A stretch of 64,000 bases of DNA, from positions 31,575-95,574 of the forward strand of contig NZ_JMKW01000004.1 of NCBI RefSeq assembly GCF_000686565.1, given 5' to 3'. Shown here piece by piece: positions 8,867 to 20,735 of the stretch. Position numbers and translations under genes: made by a program. The notes beneath the pieces were generated by a model. That model had not been told where the DNA came from, made no database searches, and saw nothing but the letters and a program-made list of their open reading frames with translations. Position 1 is the stretch's first letter. The number at the start of each line of letters is the position of its first letter. Source of the DNA: Helicobacter bilis ATCC 51630 (GTDB taxonomy: Bacteria; Campylobacterota; Campylobacteria; Campylobacterales; Helicobacteraceae).

Positions 8867-9682
8867 TTAGTCGTTATCTTCTGGTTTCAATATATTTGTA
8901 TTTAAATTTGTTGTTTGCGGGATTTTGGTATCAATAAGCCATACATAACTCAAGCGATTGCTGAATCTATGTGGTTTTAACTCGGCGTGTAAGTAGCCAT
9001 TTTCTGGTTTAATACTGCCGATTGTGCCAACTTGCACATCTTCAAAAAAGATTCCATCTAGCCCACTTGTTACCACGCTATCCCCACTTTTAATGCTCTG
9101 CCATGCAGGGATATAATCAATGACAATCTCGCCATTCTCCATTGTGCGTAGTGTCCCCGGGACTCGATTTTCCCCAATATATACGCTATAACTGCAATCT
9201 TCATCGCCATTTAAGATTCCAAGCATGTGATTATCCACCATTTTAGCAATGCCGATTGCATAGCCATCTTTTACAAGTCCAAATATTTTTGGCTCATCGC
9301 TTATATATGTATAATCCATCCAAATCTTTGTATATGTCCCAAGTGTCTTGTAGGATAGCACTTTTACTAAATGCACATCTGGGTCTAGATAATGCCTTTC
9401 ACTCTCAAGGGCGTAATACAGATTATCAAACTCTGCTTGCAAGGCTTTGTATTTTATAGAATCTGTTTCTAATTGTGTGATTTTTTCTCGCATATCTTTT
9501 ATTTGTGCGGCTTGATTCATATAATCATTAATAAAGAGTGTTATGCCCTCTTTTTTATCATTGTAGTATTTTTTGATTTGTAGTGAAACATTAAGGGTGT
9601 ATTGTTGTAAAAATGGCACATATCCAAATGCTATGGCTATAATAAGGCATAGTGTAGCAATAATAACATAGAATCTTCTCAC
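8867..9682 (-). CDS. mreC: Rod shape-determining protein MreC
   Basis: A 271-residue protein with one N-terminal membrane anchor (about residues 5-27), a coiled coil (residues 50-85) and the MreC beta-barrel pair (VTSGLDGIFFEDVQVGTI). MreC is the periplasmic scaffold linking MreB filaments to the cell-wall elongation synthases. The start is GTG 9682, 22 bases after the mreB stop; no in-frame ATG lies near it. The order mreB then mreC after clpX matches H. pylori. Confidence 0.9.
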   Translation of the reverse strand: MRRFYVIIATLCLIIAIAFGYVPFLQQYTLNVSLQIKKYYNDKKEGITLFINDYMNQAAQIKDMREKITQLETDSIKYKALQAEFDNLYYALESERHYLDPDVHLVKVLSYKTLGTYTKIWMDYTYISDEPKIFGLVKDGYAIGIAKMVDNHMLGILNGDEDCSYSVYIGENRVPGTLRTMENGEIVIDYIPAWQSIKSGDSVVTSGLDGIFFEDVQVGTIGSIKPENGYLHAELKPHRFSNRLSYVWLIDTKIPQTTNLNTNILKPEDND

Positions 9683-9703
9683 ACTACATGCCTATTTTAG
9701 AAT

Positions 9704-10741
9704 CTAACTTCTTGCTGCAATCTTTTCAAGCATATCTAAATTGCCCATCGCTTCACCCGTGCCTTTTGCCACAGCGAGTAGAGGCTCATCGCCGACATAT
9801 ACAGGAAGCTTTACAATGTCTGAAAAATATTTATCAAGATTGCGTATTAAAGCACCACCACCAGTTAGCACAATGCCATTTTCTACAATATCCCCTGCTA
9901 AATCTGGTGGGACTTCCTCTAGCACTCCCCTTAGGGCATTTCCCATTTCTTTAATAGGATCTTTGATCGCTTCTCTTATATCTTCACTTGTTAATTCAAT
10001 AGAGTTTAAAAGCCCGCTTACTTGATCTCTACCCTTTACTAATTTTACTAGTGGTGTATCAAGTGGTGCGGCACAACCAATCTCTATTTTAATCTCTTCT
10101 GCAGTTCTATCACCAATAAGCAGGTTAAACTTCTTGCGGACATATTCCATAATCGCTGTATCGAGTTTATCACCGGCGATTCGAATCGATTTTGAGATAA
10201 CAAGCCCACCGAGTGAAAGCACACCAATTTCAGTCGTCCCACCGCCAATATCAACGACAAGGCTGCCTTGTGGCTCTTGTATAGGCAATCCCGCACCAAT
10301 GGCTGCTGCAAGTGGCTCTTCTATAAGAAATACTTCTCTAGCCCCAGCACTCATAGCAGATTCTTTAACCGCTTTTCTCTCAACAGAGGTAAGCCCATAA
10401 GGCACACATACCATAATTCTAGGTCTAACAAATGACTTTCTTTTATGCGCCCTTTCTATGAAGTATCGTATCATCTTTTCAGTAATCTCAAAATCTGCGA
10501 TAACACCATCACGCAAAGGTCGTATAGCACGGATATTATCAGGCGTCTTTCCTATCATTTCCTTTGCTTCTTTACCAACTGCTAGAATCTCCCCATCGCG
10601 ATATTTATCGACTTTCACTGCTACGATGGAAGGCTCATTGATTAGAATCTCATGTCCTTTTATCATCACAATCGTATTTGCAGTCCCCAAATCAATCGCA
10701 ATATCATGTGAAAACCAACCGACTAATTTATTTAAAAACAC
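9704..10741 (-). CDS. mreB: Rod shape-determining actin homologue MreB
   Basis: The 345-residue protein carries the actin-fold phosphate loops DLGTANT (residues 17-23) and DIGGGTTEIGV, plus the adenosine motif IVLTGGGALI. It polymerises under the membrane and positions the elongation complex. The start is GTG 10741, with GGAG eight bases upstream. It lies 22 bases after clpX on the same strand and leads into mreC. Length and motifs are normal. Confidence 0.95.
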   Translation of the reverse strand: MFLNKLVGWFSHDIAIDLGTANTIVMIKGHEILINEPSIVAVKVDKYRDGEILAVGKEAKEMIGKTPDNIRAIRPLRDGVIADFEITEKMIRYFIERAHKRKSFVRPRIMVCVPYGLTSVERKAVKESAMSAGAREVFLIEEPLAAAIGAGLPIQEPQGSLVVDIGGGTTEIGVLSLGGLVISKSIRIAGDKLDTAIMEYVRKKFNLLIGDRTAEEIKIEIGCAAPLDTPLVKLVKGRDQVSGLLNSIELTSEDIREAIKDPIKEMGNALRGVLEEVPPDLAGDIVENGIVLTGGGALIRNLDKYFSDIVKLPVYVGDEPLLAVAKGTGEAMGNLDMLEKIAARS

Positions 10742-10763
10742 TTTGTAATCTCCTTATTAATAA

Positions 10764-12050
10764 CTATATAGCTTTTGTCTTTTTCTTTTTGATTAAAATA
10801 GGCTTTTCAAGCTTATCTACGCATTTGCGTGTAATGATGACTTCATATCCGCTAAGATTAGGCAGGTCAAACATAATATCAAGGCTAAAGTCTTCAACAA
10901 TAGCACGCAAACCTCTAGCACCCGTCTTTCTCTCCATAGCAAGCTCTGCGATACGCTCGATCGCGTCATCTTCAAATACAAGCTTTGCTCCATCAAGCTC
11001 AAAAAGCTTTTGATACTGCTTTATAATCGCATTTTTTGGCTGTGTTAGGATTGAAATCATAGCTTCCTTACTTATAGAATCTAGCGTTGCAATAACATGT
11101 AATCGCCCTATAAGTTCTGGTATTAAACCAAAACTTACTAAATCATCAGTTTCAATCTTATGCAGGATATTATCTTCATCTACTTGTTGTTTGGGATTAG
11201 AATCAAAGCCTAAGACATTATTGCCTAGCTTTCGTTTAATAATATCTTCTACCCCATCAAATGCACCACCACAGATAAAAAGAATATTGCTTGTATCCAT
11301 TTTGATAAACTCTTGATTTGGGTGCTTTCTCCCACCTTTTGGAGGGATATTTACAACACTTCCTTCAATAATTTTTAATAAAGCTTGTTGCACTCCCTCG
11401 CCCGATACATCACGCGTAATAGATCTATTTTCAGAAAGTCTAGAGATTTTATCAATCTCATCAATGAAAACAATGCCCATTTCAGCGCGTTTTAAATCAT
11501 AGTCTGCGGCTTGTAAAAGACGCGTTAAAATATTCTCCACATCTTCGCCAACATATCCAGCTTCTGTAAGAGAAGTCGCATCAGAGATTGCAATAGGAAT
11601 ATCAAGGAATCTTGCTAGAGTTTGTGCCATAAGAGTTTTACCGCTACCTGTTGGACCTATAAGTAAAATATTTGACTTTGATAACTCTACATTTTCTTCT
11701 AAATCTGTTACATTGACGATATTTTCATCTGTTTTAGCGGCTACTCTTTGTTGGTGTAATAATCTTTTGTAATGATTATAGATTGCTACACTAAATACCT
11801 TTTTAGCTTGTTCCTGCCCTACTACATATTCATCTAAATGTGCTTTTAGTTCTTTTGGTGAAGGCACATCATCTAAGCCCCAAGATTCTGAATTTGTAAT
11901 GCTATTTTCACTGCTAAATAGTGTTGTATAGATAAAAACCGCACATGCTTTACATATATAAGCTTTTGTTCCAGTAATTTTTTCATTACTTGATACGATA
12001 GGATTTGGTTTAGATTTCTTTTTGCCACAAAAGCTACATGTTTCACTCAT
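10764..12050 (-). CDS. clpX: ATP-dependent Clp protease ATP-binding subunit ClpX
   Basis: A 428-residue AAA+ unfoldase that feeds substrates to ClpP. Visible are the N-terminal zinc-binding domain (CSFCGKKK ... CKAC), Walker A GPTGSGKT, Walker [10 protein letters not shown], the GYVGEDVE pore loop and sensor-2 KTGARGLR. The start codon overlaps the end of lpxA by eight bases, which suggests translational coupling in the fabZ-lpxA-clpX-mreB-mreC operon. No anomalies seen. Confidence 0.95.
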   Translation of the reverse strand: MSETCSFCGKKKSKPNPIVSSNEKITGTKAYICKACAVFIYTTLFSSENSITNSESWGLDDVPSPKELKAHLDEYVVGQEQAKKVFSVAIYNHYKRLLHQQRVAAKTDENIVNVTDLEENVELSKSNILLIGPTGSGKTLMAQTLARFLDIPIAISDATSLTEAGYVGEDVENILTRLLQAADYDLKRAEMGIVFIDEIDKISRLSENRSITRDVSGEGVQQALLKIIEGSVVNIPPKGGRKHPNQEFIKMDTSNILFICGGAFDGVEDIIKRKLGNNVLGFDSNPKQQVDEDNILHKIETDDLVSFGLIPELIGRLHVIATLDSISKEAMISILTQPKNAIIKQYQKLFELDGAKLVFEDDAIERIAELAMERKTGARGLRAIVEDFSLDIMFDLPNLSGYEVIITRKCVDKLEKPILIKKKKTKAI

Positions 12051-12873
12051 TTAACTCACCTCTTTTATAGGGTATGCCTCTCTCAGATGCTAATATAAAC
12101 TCACAGATTTTAATAATATGCGTATTATTTTGCATACCTTTTGCCACCTCAAGTTCCATAACGGCTAAATCACGCAAACTTTTATTTCCAGAAAATAAAC
12201 GCTTATAGAGTGCATCAATCATATCAATTTCATCTCTTTCCATAATCTTTCGCATACGGAATCTATTAAGCCCGATAATACGCGCTCTATTGCCCTCCGC
12301 CATGCAATAAGGCGGGATATCTTGCGACAGGGCAGAAGCCCCAGCTACCATTGCCCCCTCGCCAATCTTTACAAACTGATGCACAGGTGTCATACCGCCT
12401 ATATTCACATAATCTGCGACATGGATATGTCCGCCAAGTGTTGCATTGTTTGCTAAAATATTATGACTACCTACAATGCAATCATGGGCTATATGCACAT
12501 ACGCCATGAAAAGATTATCATTGCCTATTTTTGTGATATTGCCACCACCTTCTGTGCCCGGATTAAACATGCAAGATTCTCGAATCGTATTACTATCTCC
12601 AATCTCTAGCACACTCTCTTCACCCTTATATTTTAAATCTTGCGGCGGTGTGCCAATCACAGCATTAGGAAATATCTTATTATTCTTACCAATAGTTGTA
12701 TTTCCCATAATTGTTACATGATTATAAAGATAGCTTTTTTCACCAATGCTTACATTACCTTTAATTACACTATAATCCCCTATTATTGCGTTTGCTCCAA
12801 TCTTAACATTCCCCTCTATAACCGCTGTCTTTGCGATTACAGCAGTTGGGTGTATAACGACATTATTAGTCAT
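12043..12873 (-). CDS. lpxA: Acyl-ACP--UDP-N-acetylglucosamine O-acyltransferase LpxA
   Basis: First enzyme of lipid A synthesis, a left-handed beta-helix trimer. The 276 residues show continuous hexapeptide repeats (hhGxxxxI) from residue 5 to about 185. They also carry the catalytic histidine region YVHIAHDC, the GGMTPVHQF segment and a helical C-terminus (NRFRMRKIM). AAAAGGTTTTAT precedes ATG 12873. It follows fabZ by 24 bases and overlaps clpX, matching the H. pylori gene order. Confidence 0.95.
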   Translation of the reverse strand: MTNNVVIHPTAVIAKTAVIEGNVKIGANAIIGDYSVIKGNVSIGEKSYLYNHVTIMGNTTIGKNNKIFPNAVIGTPPQDLKYKGEESVLEIGDSNTIRESCMFNPGTEGGGNITKIGNDNLFMAYVHIAHDCIVGSHNILANNATLGGHIHVADYVNIGGMTPVHQFVKIGEGAMVAGASALSQDIPPYCMAEGNRARIIGLNRFRMRKIMERDEIDMIDALYKRLFSGNKSLRDLAVMELEVAKGMQNNTHIIKICEFILASERGIPYKRGELNE

Positions 12874-12897
12874 ATAAAACCTTTTAAAATCTTAAAC

Positions 12898-13386
12898 TTA
12901 TTTATTATGTGAATCTGTTACCATAGCCTTTAATTCCGCCTCACTCACAAGAGAATCATCAACATAAGCCCTGCCTTGCAGCTGCCATACATTACTTCTT
13001 TGCTTCATCACTTCCATATGATAGGTCAAGCGATCTCCGGGTCGCACAGGCACACGAAATTTCACATTATCAATTGTCATAAAATACACAATCTTATCTT
13101 TACTCGCGTCAAAGTCAAGCCCCCAAGTGCTAACAAAAGCTAAGATTCCACCAGCTTGAGCCATTCCCTCAATAATCATAACGCCCGGATATATTGGCTC
13201 TTTTGGAAAATGCCCTAAAAATACTTCCTCATTAATCGTTACATTTTTATAGGCTTTAATCTCTTTATGTGGATTAAGAGAAAGCACCCTATCTACAAGC
13301 AACATGGGATAGCGATGCGGTAAAACTTGCATGATTTTGTCGATATTTAGATTCTCATAAATTTGTAGTTGGTTTTCATTATCCAT
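12898..13386 (-). CDS. fabZ: 3-hydroxyacyl-ACP dehydratase FabZ
   Basis: A 162-residue hot-dog-fold dehydratase of fatty-acid elongation. LPHRYPMLLVDRV is the family opening, and the catalytic His and Glu lie in GHFPKEPIYPGVMIIEGMAQ. It is the first gene of the operon that continues into lpxA, placing acyl-chain supply next to lipid A acylation. The promoter must lie in the 404-base gap upstream. AGGGTTACCAC precedes ATG 13386. Confidence 0.95.
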   Translation of the reverse strand: MDNENQLQIYENLNIDKIMQVLPHRYPMLLVDRVLSLNPHKEIKAYKNVTINEEVFLGHFPKEPIYPGVMIIEGMAQAGGILAFVSTWGLDFDASKDKIVYFMTIDNVKFRVPVRPGDRLTYHMEVMKQRSNVWQLQGRAYVDDSLVSEAELKAMVTDSHNK

Positions 13387-13790
13387 GTGGTAACCCTAAA
13401 AAGTGAAAATTTTTGGCTAATTGTAACACAAAATATTTTTAAATTGATTATTTTTCTATGCTATATAAGCGAAAAACAATGTGTTTTATACAAAATGGAA
13501 TAAAACTTTTGAATATTGTAAAACTTTTAGATTCTATCCTTTGTTATTTTCGCTAAATATGACTTAATGAAAGTCTATACACACCAAAAACTTGTAAGCA
13601 AAATAAAAAGCTTGTCTTGTAGATTCTATATTGTATTACATGTTTCTTGTAGAGAAAATACAAAATAATCATAAATATAATAAAGTGATTTTATAAATAG
13701 CACATGGATATTAAATCAAATCACAACAAACAAAGCAATCAAGTATAACCCCACATTAAATACTTCTTTCATACTCTCAAAACAATGATT
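13387..13790. other. 404-base gap between guaB and fabZ
   Basis: AT-rich, with no reading frame longer than about 20 codons. It must contain the guaB 3' end and the fabZ operon promoter (both minus strand). Short copies of CTTGTAGATTCTA-like words recur at about 13608-13660 but I see no strong terminator. Confidence 0.5.
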
Positions 13791-15275
<1,485 letters not shown>

Positions 15276-15368
15276 TTACTTTATAAAAAATAATGATTAG
15301 TTTTTCATTTTTTTAAATCAAATGAAAATGTGCTAGAATCTTGCTTTATTTTACACTTAAGGAAATCT

Positions 15369-16232
15369 ATGGTTTTAGCAGATGGGGTTTTAATGGATGG
15401 CAAAAAGCTTGCAAGTAAGATCGAAGAAGACATTATAAAGGAAACAAAAGAGTTAGCCATAAAGGGCATTGTCCCAAGTCTTGCTGTGATTCTAGTAGGC
15501 AATGATAGTGCTAGTCAAACCTATGTTACAATGAAAGCAAAGGCATGTAAAAGGGTAGGAATAACTTCTATTCTTTATGAAATGCCTACAAACACAAGTG
15601 AGCAAGACCTGCTTAAAACAATTGATAGCCTAAATAAAAATGATCAAATCGATGGAATCTTAGTCCAGCTACCCCTGCCAGAGCATATTAATGCCTCAGA
15701 GATTCTTGATATGATCACACCGCATAAAGATGTAGATGGATTCCATACGCAAAATAGCGGTAAGTTACATAGCGGCTTAAAGGGCTTTGTGCCTGCTACA
15801 CCACTTGGGGTTATGACACTACTTAGGCATTATAATATTGATATTAAGGGCAAAGATGTGTGTATCGTTGGAGCTAGTAATATCGTGGGTAAGCCACTTT
15901 CAGCCTTAATGCTTAATGCAGGGGCAACAATTAGCGTGTGTCATATTCTCACAAAAGATTTGAGTTTTTATACAAAAAATGCGGATATTGTATGCGTTGG
16001 TGTTGGTAAGCCAAATCTCATTACAAAAGATATGATAAAAGAGGGGGCTATCGTAGTAGATATAGGTATCAATCGCTTAGAGAATGGAAAGATTGTAGGT
16101 GATGTAGATTTAGAGAATCTTCGCTCACATTGTTCCTACATTACACCTGTGCCGGGCGGTGTAGGACCTATGACTATTGCATCTTTACTGCAAAATACAC
16201 TAGAGAGTGCAAAAAAGCGACCTAAACGATAG
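15369..16232 (+). CDS. folD: Bifunctional methylenetetrahydrofolate dehydrogenase/cyclohydrolase FolD
   Basis: A 287-residue enzyme interconverting methylene-, methenyl- and formyl-tetrahydrofolate. Motifs are the catalytic Tyr/Lys region ASQTYVTMKAKAC, QLPLPEHI, DVDGFH, the NADP loop VGASNIVGKP and the C-terminal PVPGGVGPMTIA. ATG 15369 follows AAGGAAATCT; a frame that starts earlier with TTG has no ribosome site. It is divergent from guaB and is followed after 52 bases by a small exported protein. Confidence 0.95.
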   Translation: MVLADGVLMDGKKLASKIEEDIIKETKELAIKGIVPSLAVILVGNDSASQTYVTMKAKACKRVGITSILYEMPTNTSEQDLLKTIDSLNKNDQIDGILVQLPLPEHINASEILDMITPHKDVDGFHTQNSGKLHSGLKGFVPATPLGVMTLLRHYNIDIKGKDVCIVGASNIVGKPLSALMLNAGATISVCHILTKDLSFYTKNADIVCVGVGKPNLITKDMIKEGAIVVDIGINRLENGKIVGDVDLENLRSHCSYITPVPGGVGPMTIASLLQNTLESAKKRPKR

Positions 16233-16284
16233 GTTAAAGGTATATTTTATGCTTGAAAAAAGGCTTTAGATTCTGGAGGTTTAT

Positions 16285-16680
16285 ATGCGTTTTAAAATAT
16301 TATTTGCATTATGCGTGAGTATGGTATTTTCTTATGGTGGGGCTGCATTTGAGAGTGATAGCTATTTGATTTGGATTAGCTCAAGGTGTCCAGAGCAAAG
16401 CACAACTTGCACAAGCGTTACCTATAATCAAACAAGTAAAAGCAATGGAAAAACAATTGTGATTGAAGGCGGTGAGCCAATAGTTGGCTCACTCTCTAAG
16501 AATCTTATCGGCTATACTTTCTATGATTTACAGACAAAGCACTCTTATGAACTATCAATGGATTTAGATGGATTCTATATGCTTTATATTAGACGCTACC
16601 CTAAACCATCAACTAAAGAAAAAGTTAAAAGGATTAGTGATAATGACTATCAAGCAAAGTTAGCTAAGATTAGAAAGTAG
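16285..16680 (+). CDS. Small exported protein of unknown function
   Basis: The 131-residue precursor has a signal peptide (LFALCVSMVFSYGGAAF) and a mature domain with two cysteines (CPEQSTTC) and a beta-rich centre (GYTFYDLQTKHSYELSMDL). The C-terminus is lysine-rich. GGAGG lies five bases before ATG 16285, an unusually strong site for this window. It follows folD closely and may share its transcript. Conserved-looking but not recognised. Confidence 0.55.
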   Translation: MRFKILFALCVSMVFSYGGAAFESDSYLIWISSRCPEQSTTCTSVTYNQTSKSNGKTIVIEGGEPIVGSLSKNLIGYTFYDLQTKHSYELSMDLDGFYMLYIRRYPKPSTKEKVKRISDNDYQAKLAKIRK

Positions 16681-16831
16681 TTTTGTTTTTGTTTTAAAAT
16701 TAACACTTTAAAGTCTTTCTTAAGTATTCTTTATGAAAGTAGATTTAGCAATACTATTTGAGAGACATGGATTCTATACTTCTATTATGATTTAGAATCT
16801 TAATCAATTAGAATCCAAACAGGATAAAGCA

Positions 16832-18193
16832 ATGAAGTCTTTGCAAAATCTTTTACAAACCATCTCACAAACAATCCAGCACAAGTTGCGACAAATCTAT
16901 TTTATAAACACAAGACAGAATAAGACAAACTTTTTTGCTATAGAGATTCCATTAAAGCACTACATTATCCTTATTTTCATATTACTTGTGCTTTGTTCTT
17001 ACAATCTTTTTACAAAATATCAAACTTTTCTAGCCCTAAAGCAAGGGCATGTCTTTGAGGCGACAATACTTTTGCACTACACAAAAAAGGAAAATAGCGA
17101 GAGATTTAAGCTACAAGATTCACAAGGCAATATATTCTATGCGACATATAAGGGGAAGTTTAAGCAAATAGCAGGTAAAAAAGCTCTTGTGTATGGCAAG
17201 ATTTATAAATGCAGTTTTTTGCAATTTTTGCGTAGTTGTAATATCTATAACTCAAGCCTTTCACTTCTCCCAAGCGTTGATAAAAAGCAGTTTTTGCGAC
17301 ATTTTATCAATGCTCAACATGAAGATAAACTAGCAGCAAATCTATATAATGCCCTATTTTTTGCAGACCACTTAGAAAAGCCCTTAAGGCAGGGGGCTAT
17401 TGTATTTGGATTAGCCCATTTAATTGCCATTAGTGGCTTTCATCTTGCTATCTTAAGCTTTATATTTTATGCTCTTATTTGCCCTATCTATTTTATATTT
17501 CATCGCTATTTTTGCTATCGTAATGCGGTGTATGATTTAGGCTTCTTAGGGCTTATTTTTGTATTCTTTTACCTTGTATTGATTGATTTTCAGCCTAGTT
17601 TCTTACGGGCATTTATCATGGCATGTTTTGCATATATGATACTTCTTTTTGGATTGCAAGTTACAAATTTTTTGAATCTTTTCTTATGCGTTTTATTTGG
17701 ACTTGCATGGAATGTTAGCCTTTTGTTTCATATTGGCTTTTTGCTCTCTGTGGCAGGGGTATTTTGTATCTTTTTATTTATGCGGCATTTTGCTAGTATG
17801 AGTGCAAACTATAAGGGGCTAAAAAAGTTTGTATTTGGCGTTGTGCTATTTAATTGCATTATTTTTTTGCAAATGATTCCTATTACGCATTACTTTTTCC
17901 CGCAATTCTCACCTTATCAAATCATCTCAATACCGCTTAGCATTCTTTTTGCCTTTATCTTTCCATTTGTTATCATCGCACATATTTTTGGCTTTGGGGA
18001 TATATTTGATTCTGTAATTTTATGGGTTATATCACATGAGTTTTCTTTATCCATGCTTTATACACCTTTATGGTTTTTGCTCTTTTATCTTTTATTATGT
18101 CTGTTTGCTATGCGATTTTTATGGGCGTATGTTGCAAGTCTTATTTGTGCGTCTATATTTTATGTGATAAATTTAGTATTGTTTTTTAGCTAG
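16832..18193 (+). CDS. comEC: ComEC/Rec2-type DNA uptake channel protein
   Basis: The 453-residue protein has an N-terminal membrane span (about residues 47-68), a soluble OB-like domain, then the Competence domain with about eight spans. It carries the signature HLIAISGFHLAILSF and the later SFLRAFIMACF. ComEC forms the inner-membrane pore for single-stranded DNA during transformation. As in H. pylori, the C-terminal metallo-beta-lactamase domain of longer ComEC proteins is absent. AGGATAAAGCA precedes ATG 16832. Confidence 0.85.
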   Translation: MKSLQNLLQTISQTIQHKLRQIYFINTRQNKTNFFAIEIPLKHYIILIFILLVLCSYNLFTKYQTFLALKQGHVFEATILLHYTKKENSERFKLQDSQGNIFYATYKGKFKQIAGKKALVYGKIYKCSFLQFLRSCNIYNSSLSLLPSVDKKQFLRHFINAQHEDKLAANLYNALFFADHLEKPLRQGAIVFGLAHLIAISGFHLAILSFIFYALICPIYFIFHRYFCYRNAVYDLGFLGLIFVFFYLVLIDFQPSFLRAFIMACFAYMILLFGLQVTNFLNLFLCVLFGLAWNVSLLFHIGFLLSVAGVFCIFLFMRHFASMSANYKGLKKFVFGVVLFNCIIFLQMIPITHYFFPQFSPYQIISIPLSILFAFIFPFVIIAHIFGFGDIFDSVILWVISHEFSLSMLYTPLWFLLFYLLLCLFAMRFLWAYVASLICASIFYVINLVLFFS

Positions 18194-18220
18194 ATTGTTT
18201 TATCTTATATGTATCTAAGC

Positions 18221-18226
18221 TATAAT
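18221..18226 (+). promoter_or_regulatory. TATAAT -10 box before the AI-2E family gene
   Basis: TATAAT at 18221-18226 lies 21 bases before ATG 18248, implying a leader of only about 14 bases and no clear ribosome site. Confidence 0.45.
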
Positions 18227-18247
18227 GTCAGCTTTAGATTCTAGAAT

Positions 18248-19306
18248 ATGAGACAAAAAATGCAAAGCAAAATAGTTTTTGGTTTATTGTTTGGTGGTGT
18301 GTGTGTGGCGACACTTATGCTGTATCAAGCCTATTTATTTAATATATTGATTGCATTTTTGCTTTGTGTTGCTACGATTTGGTTAAAACATTGGTTGCAA
18401 AACTATGTAAAAAATGCACTCTTAGCATCTCTATTTGCACTTTTGCTTATGATAGGACTAGTATTTATACCCGTATTATTTGTGTGTTATCGTGCGTTTT
18501 TAGGTGTGAAAATGATCAATTGGACTACTTTGCAAAGCATGTTTGACCAATCAAAACTAGCATTACAGAATCTTGCTGAAAAACTGCCCTTTATACACGA
18601 TTATTTGCCTTCATTATTAAATGAAATCTCGTTTGGTAAAATCTCTGGCATAGTCTTAAAATTATCTAGCATAGTGGGAGAGAATGGCTTAAAATTTATT
18701 ATCGATGGCTTTGTTATTATTGTATTTTTATTTGTGTTTTTTTACTTTGGAGAGCGGCTTTATGCGTATATGAAACGCATATTGCCTTTTGAAGAAGCAC
18801 AGATTAATGAAGTGGCAATGGAAGTTAGCGGAACTTTGCGACTTGTATTTCTCTCTACTTTTTTTAATGTTGTTATGCAGGGGACTGCATTTGGGATTAT
18901 TGCGTATTTTTTTGGCTTTGATGGGGTTTTGCTTGGTATTTTGTATGGAATCTGCTCTATGATTCCAATTGTTGGCGGGGTGATTGTATGGCTGCCAATA
19001 TGTGCTATACTTGTATATCAGGGCGATTTTAAAGGTGCGATAATTGTTGGGCTTTATAGTGCGGTATTTATCGGCTTTATAATCGATAATATTGTGAAGC
19101 CATGGCTTATAGGCATTGTGAATAAACGCATTTTACGCACACCTTTACAGATTAATGAGTTTGTGATATTCTTTGCGATTTTAGCGGGTATTGGGGCGTT
19201 TGGCTTTTGGGGCATTATTATTGGACCTGCGATTACAGCGCTTTTTATTGCTTTATTGCGTGTGTATGAACATGAATTTGTAGATGAAAATAAGGAAATG
19301 ATATGA
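18248..19306 (+). CDS. AI-2E family (PerM/UPF0118) transporter
   Basis: A 352-residue membrane protein with about eight spans in the PerM arrangement: two N-terminal spans, a soluble middle section (about residues 85-150), then a C-terminal bundle. The C-terminal part has GICSMIPIVGGVIVWLP and IIDNIVKPWLIG, both family signatures. Members have been linked to autoinducer export or Na+/H+ exchange; the substrate here is unknown. Its stop overlaps the argC start (shared ATGATATGA region), so the two are translationally coupled. Confidence 0.85.
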   Translation: MRQKMQSKIVFGLLFGGVCVATLMLYQAYLFNILIAFLLCVATIWLKHWLQNYVKNALLASLFALLLMIGLVFIPVLFVCYRAFLGVKMINWTTLQSMFDQSKLALQNLAEKLPFIHDYLPSLLNEISFGKISGIVLKLSSIVGENGLKFIIDGFVIIVFLFVFFYFGERLYAYMKRILPFEEAQINEVAMEVSGTLRLVFLSTFFNVVMQGTAFGIIAYFFGFDGVLLGILYGICSMIPIVGGVIVWLPICAILVYQGDFKGAIIVGLYSAVFIGFIIDNIVKPWLIGIVNKRILRTPLQINEFVIFFAILAGIGAFGFWGIIIGPAITALFIALLRVYEHEFVDENKEMI

Positions 19307-20352
19307 TAAAAGTTGCAGTTTTTGGGACAAGTGGCTATGGTGGTGCAGAGATTCTTAGAATCTTAAACGCACATGATGAAGTAAAACTCAATTATTTTGG
19401 GGCAAATACACAATCTGGGCAAAGGATAGATAAAAGCTTAGGGCATTTTTATAAGCACTTTGATTCTATTATGGATAATAAAGACTTAGAATCTGTGTGT
19501 GAAGAAAATGACTGCATTCTAGCAGCAACCCCGCATGATTTTTTAGCAAAAATACTTACAAAAGATATGCTAAAAAAATGCGTAATTATTGACTTATCCG
19601 CAGATTTTCGCTTAAAAAATGCTAAGAAGTATGAAGAGTATTATAACTTCACTCACCCAAATATTTCTTTACTACAAGATTCTGTATATGGGCTAAGTGA
19701 GCTTTATAGAGATAGCATTAAAGAAGCAAATCTTATAGCAAATCCGGGCTGCTATCCTACTTGTAGCACATTGTGTATCGCTCCATTTTTAAAGCATGGA
19801 ATCATTGATAAAAAAAGCATTATAATCGATGCAAAAAGTGGGGTATCAGGGGCTGGTCGTAGCACAAAGCTAGATAATCTCTTTTGCGAAGTGCATGAAA
19901 ATGTGAAAGCCTATGGGCTTATAAATCACAGACATACAGCAGAGATTGAAGAGAATTTATCTATCATTTCAAATAGTGAAATTACACTTAGCTTCACACC
20001 ACATTTAATCCCCATGAATCGCGGCATTTTAATCACTGCTTACGCACAATTAGAGAGTAAATATGAGAGCATTACAGAGAAAGAGACACAAGAGATTCTT
20101 ACAAATTTCTATGCCAATAGCTATTTTATTAGAGTGCTAGAATATGGCGTAGCACCGCAAACGCGTTGGGTTAAAGGGAGTAATTTTGTCGATGTGAGTG
20201 TATGTCTTGATAAACGAAATAGGCGATTAATTATGATGGGAGCTCTTGATAATCTTGTAAAAGGTGCAGCAGGACAAGCAATACAGAATCTTAATATCCG
20301 CTTTGGATTTACAGAACATAAAGCTTTGGGGCAATTGCCTTTGTTTCCTTGA
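19303..20352 (+). CDS. argC: N-acetyl-gamma-glutamyl-phosphate reductase ArgC
   Basis: The 349-residue enzyme performs the NADPH-dependent third step of arginine synthesis. The Rossmann motif GTSGYGGAEILRIL opens the protein, the catalytic cysteine is in NPGCYPT, and HRHTAEIEENL and SFTPHLIPMNRGI are conserved. AAGGA at 19292-19296 lies inside the end of the preceding gene, with which it overlaps by four bases. No other arginine genes are in the window. Confidence 0.93.
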   Translation: MIKVAVFGTSGYGGAEILRILNAHDEVKLNYFGANTQSGQRIDKSLGHFYKHFDSIMDNKDLESVCEENDCILAATPHDFLAKILTKDMLKKCVIIDLSADFRLKNAKKYEEYYNFTHPNISLLQDSVYGLSELYRDSIKEANLIANPGCYPTCSTLCIAPFLKHGIIDKKSIIIDAKSGVSGAGRSTKLDNLFCEVHENVKAYGLINHRHTAEIEENLSIISNSEITLSFTPHLIPMNRGILITAYAQLESKYESITEKETQEILTNFYANSYFIRVLEYGVAPQTRWVKGSNFVDVSVCLDKRNRRLIMMGALDNLVKGAAGQAIQNLNIRFGFTEHKALGQLPLFP

Positions 20353-20735
20353 TTCATAAGTATATTTTTAATCATTTTGACATTTACAAAGAAATTAGCA
20401 ATATGCAAATCTACACACAGGGACTTTGTGAATAGAGTTTTAGATTCCCCATTTTTCATAATTACCTTTACAATATATTTTGTATTATGACTTTTACGCC
20501 ACCTCGGACATAGCATATAGAATCCATATCTTATACTTCAACAATAATGAATGTGTTTGTAAATCTAGATTCCGCATATCTATCAAAACATTTCTACAAT
20601 ATTTTTTTATAATTCAAATATTATAGTAAAAAGTGGATTACATATTGACTTATTATCATTTAATATACTATAATGATAAAGTTAATTTGAAATTGTATCA
20701 AATTATCAAAATATTTTATTATATAGGAGCATAGT
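20353..20735. other. 383-base gap before ferritin
   Basis: No gene seen. The last 100 bases hold the ferritin promoter and an inverted-repeat operator (separate entry); the rest is AT-rich without a clear argC terminator. Confidence 0.5.
20645..20679 (+). promoter_or_regulatory. Ferritin promoter with Fur-like inverted-repeat operator
   Basis: TTGACT (20645-20650) and TATAAT (20669-20674) are spaced by 18 bases. The perfect inverted repeat TTATCATT (20653-20660) / AATGATAA (20672-20679) covers the spacer and the -10 box. The half sites resemble Fur-box halves, and H. pylori pfr is known to be repressed by iron-free Fur. The site is therefore a plausible Fur operator (inference). Confidence 0.6.
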
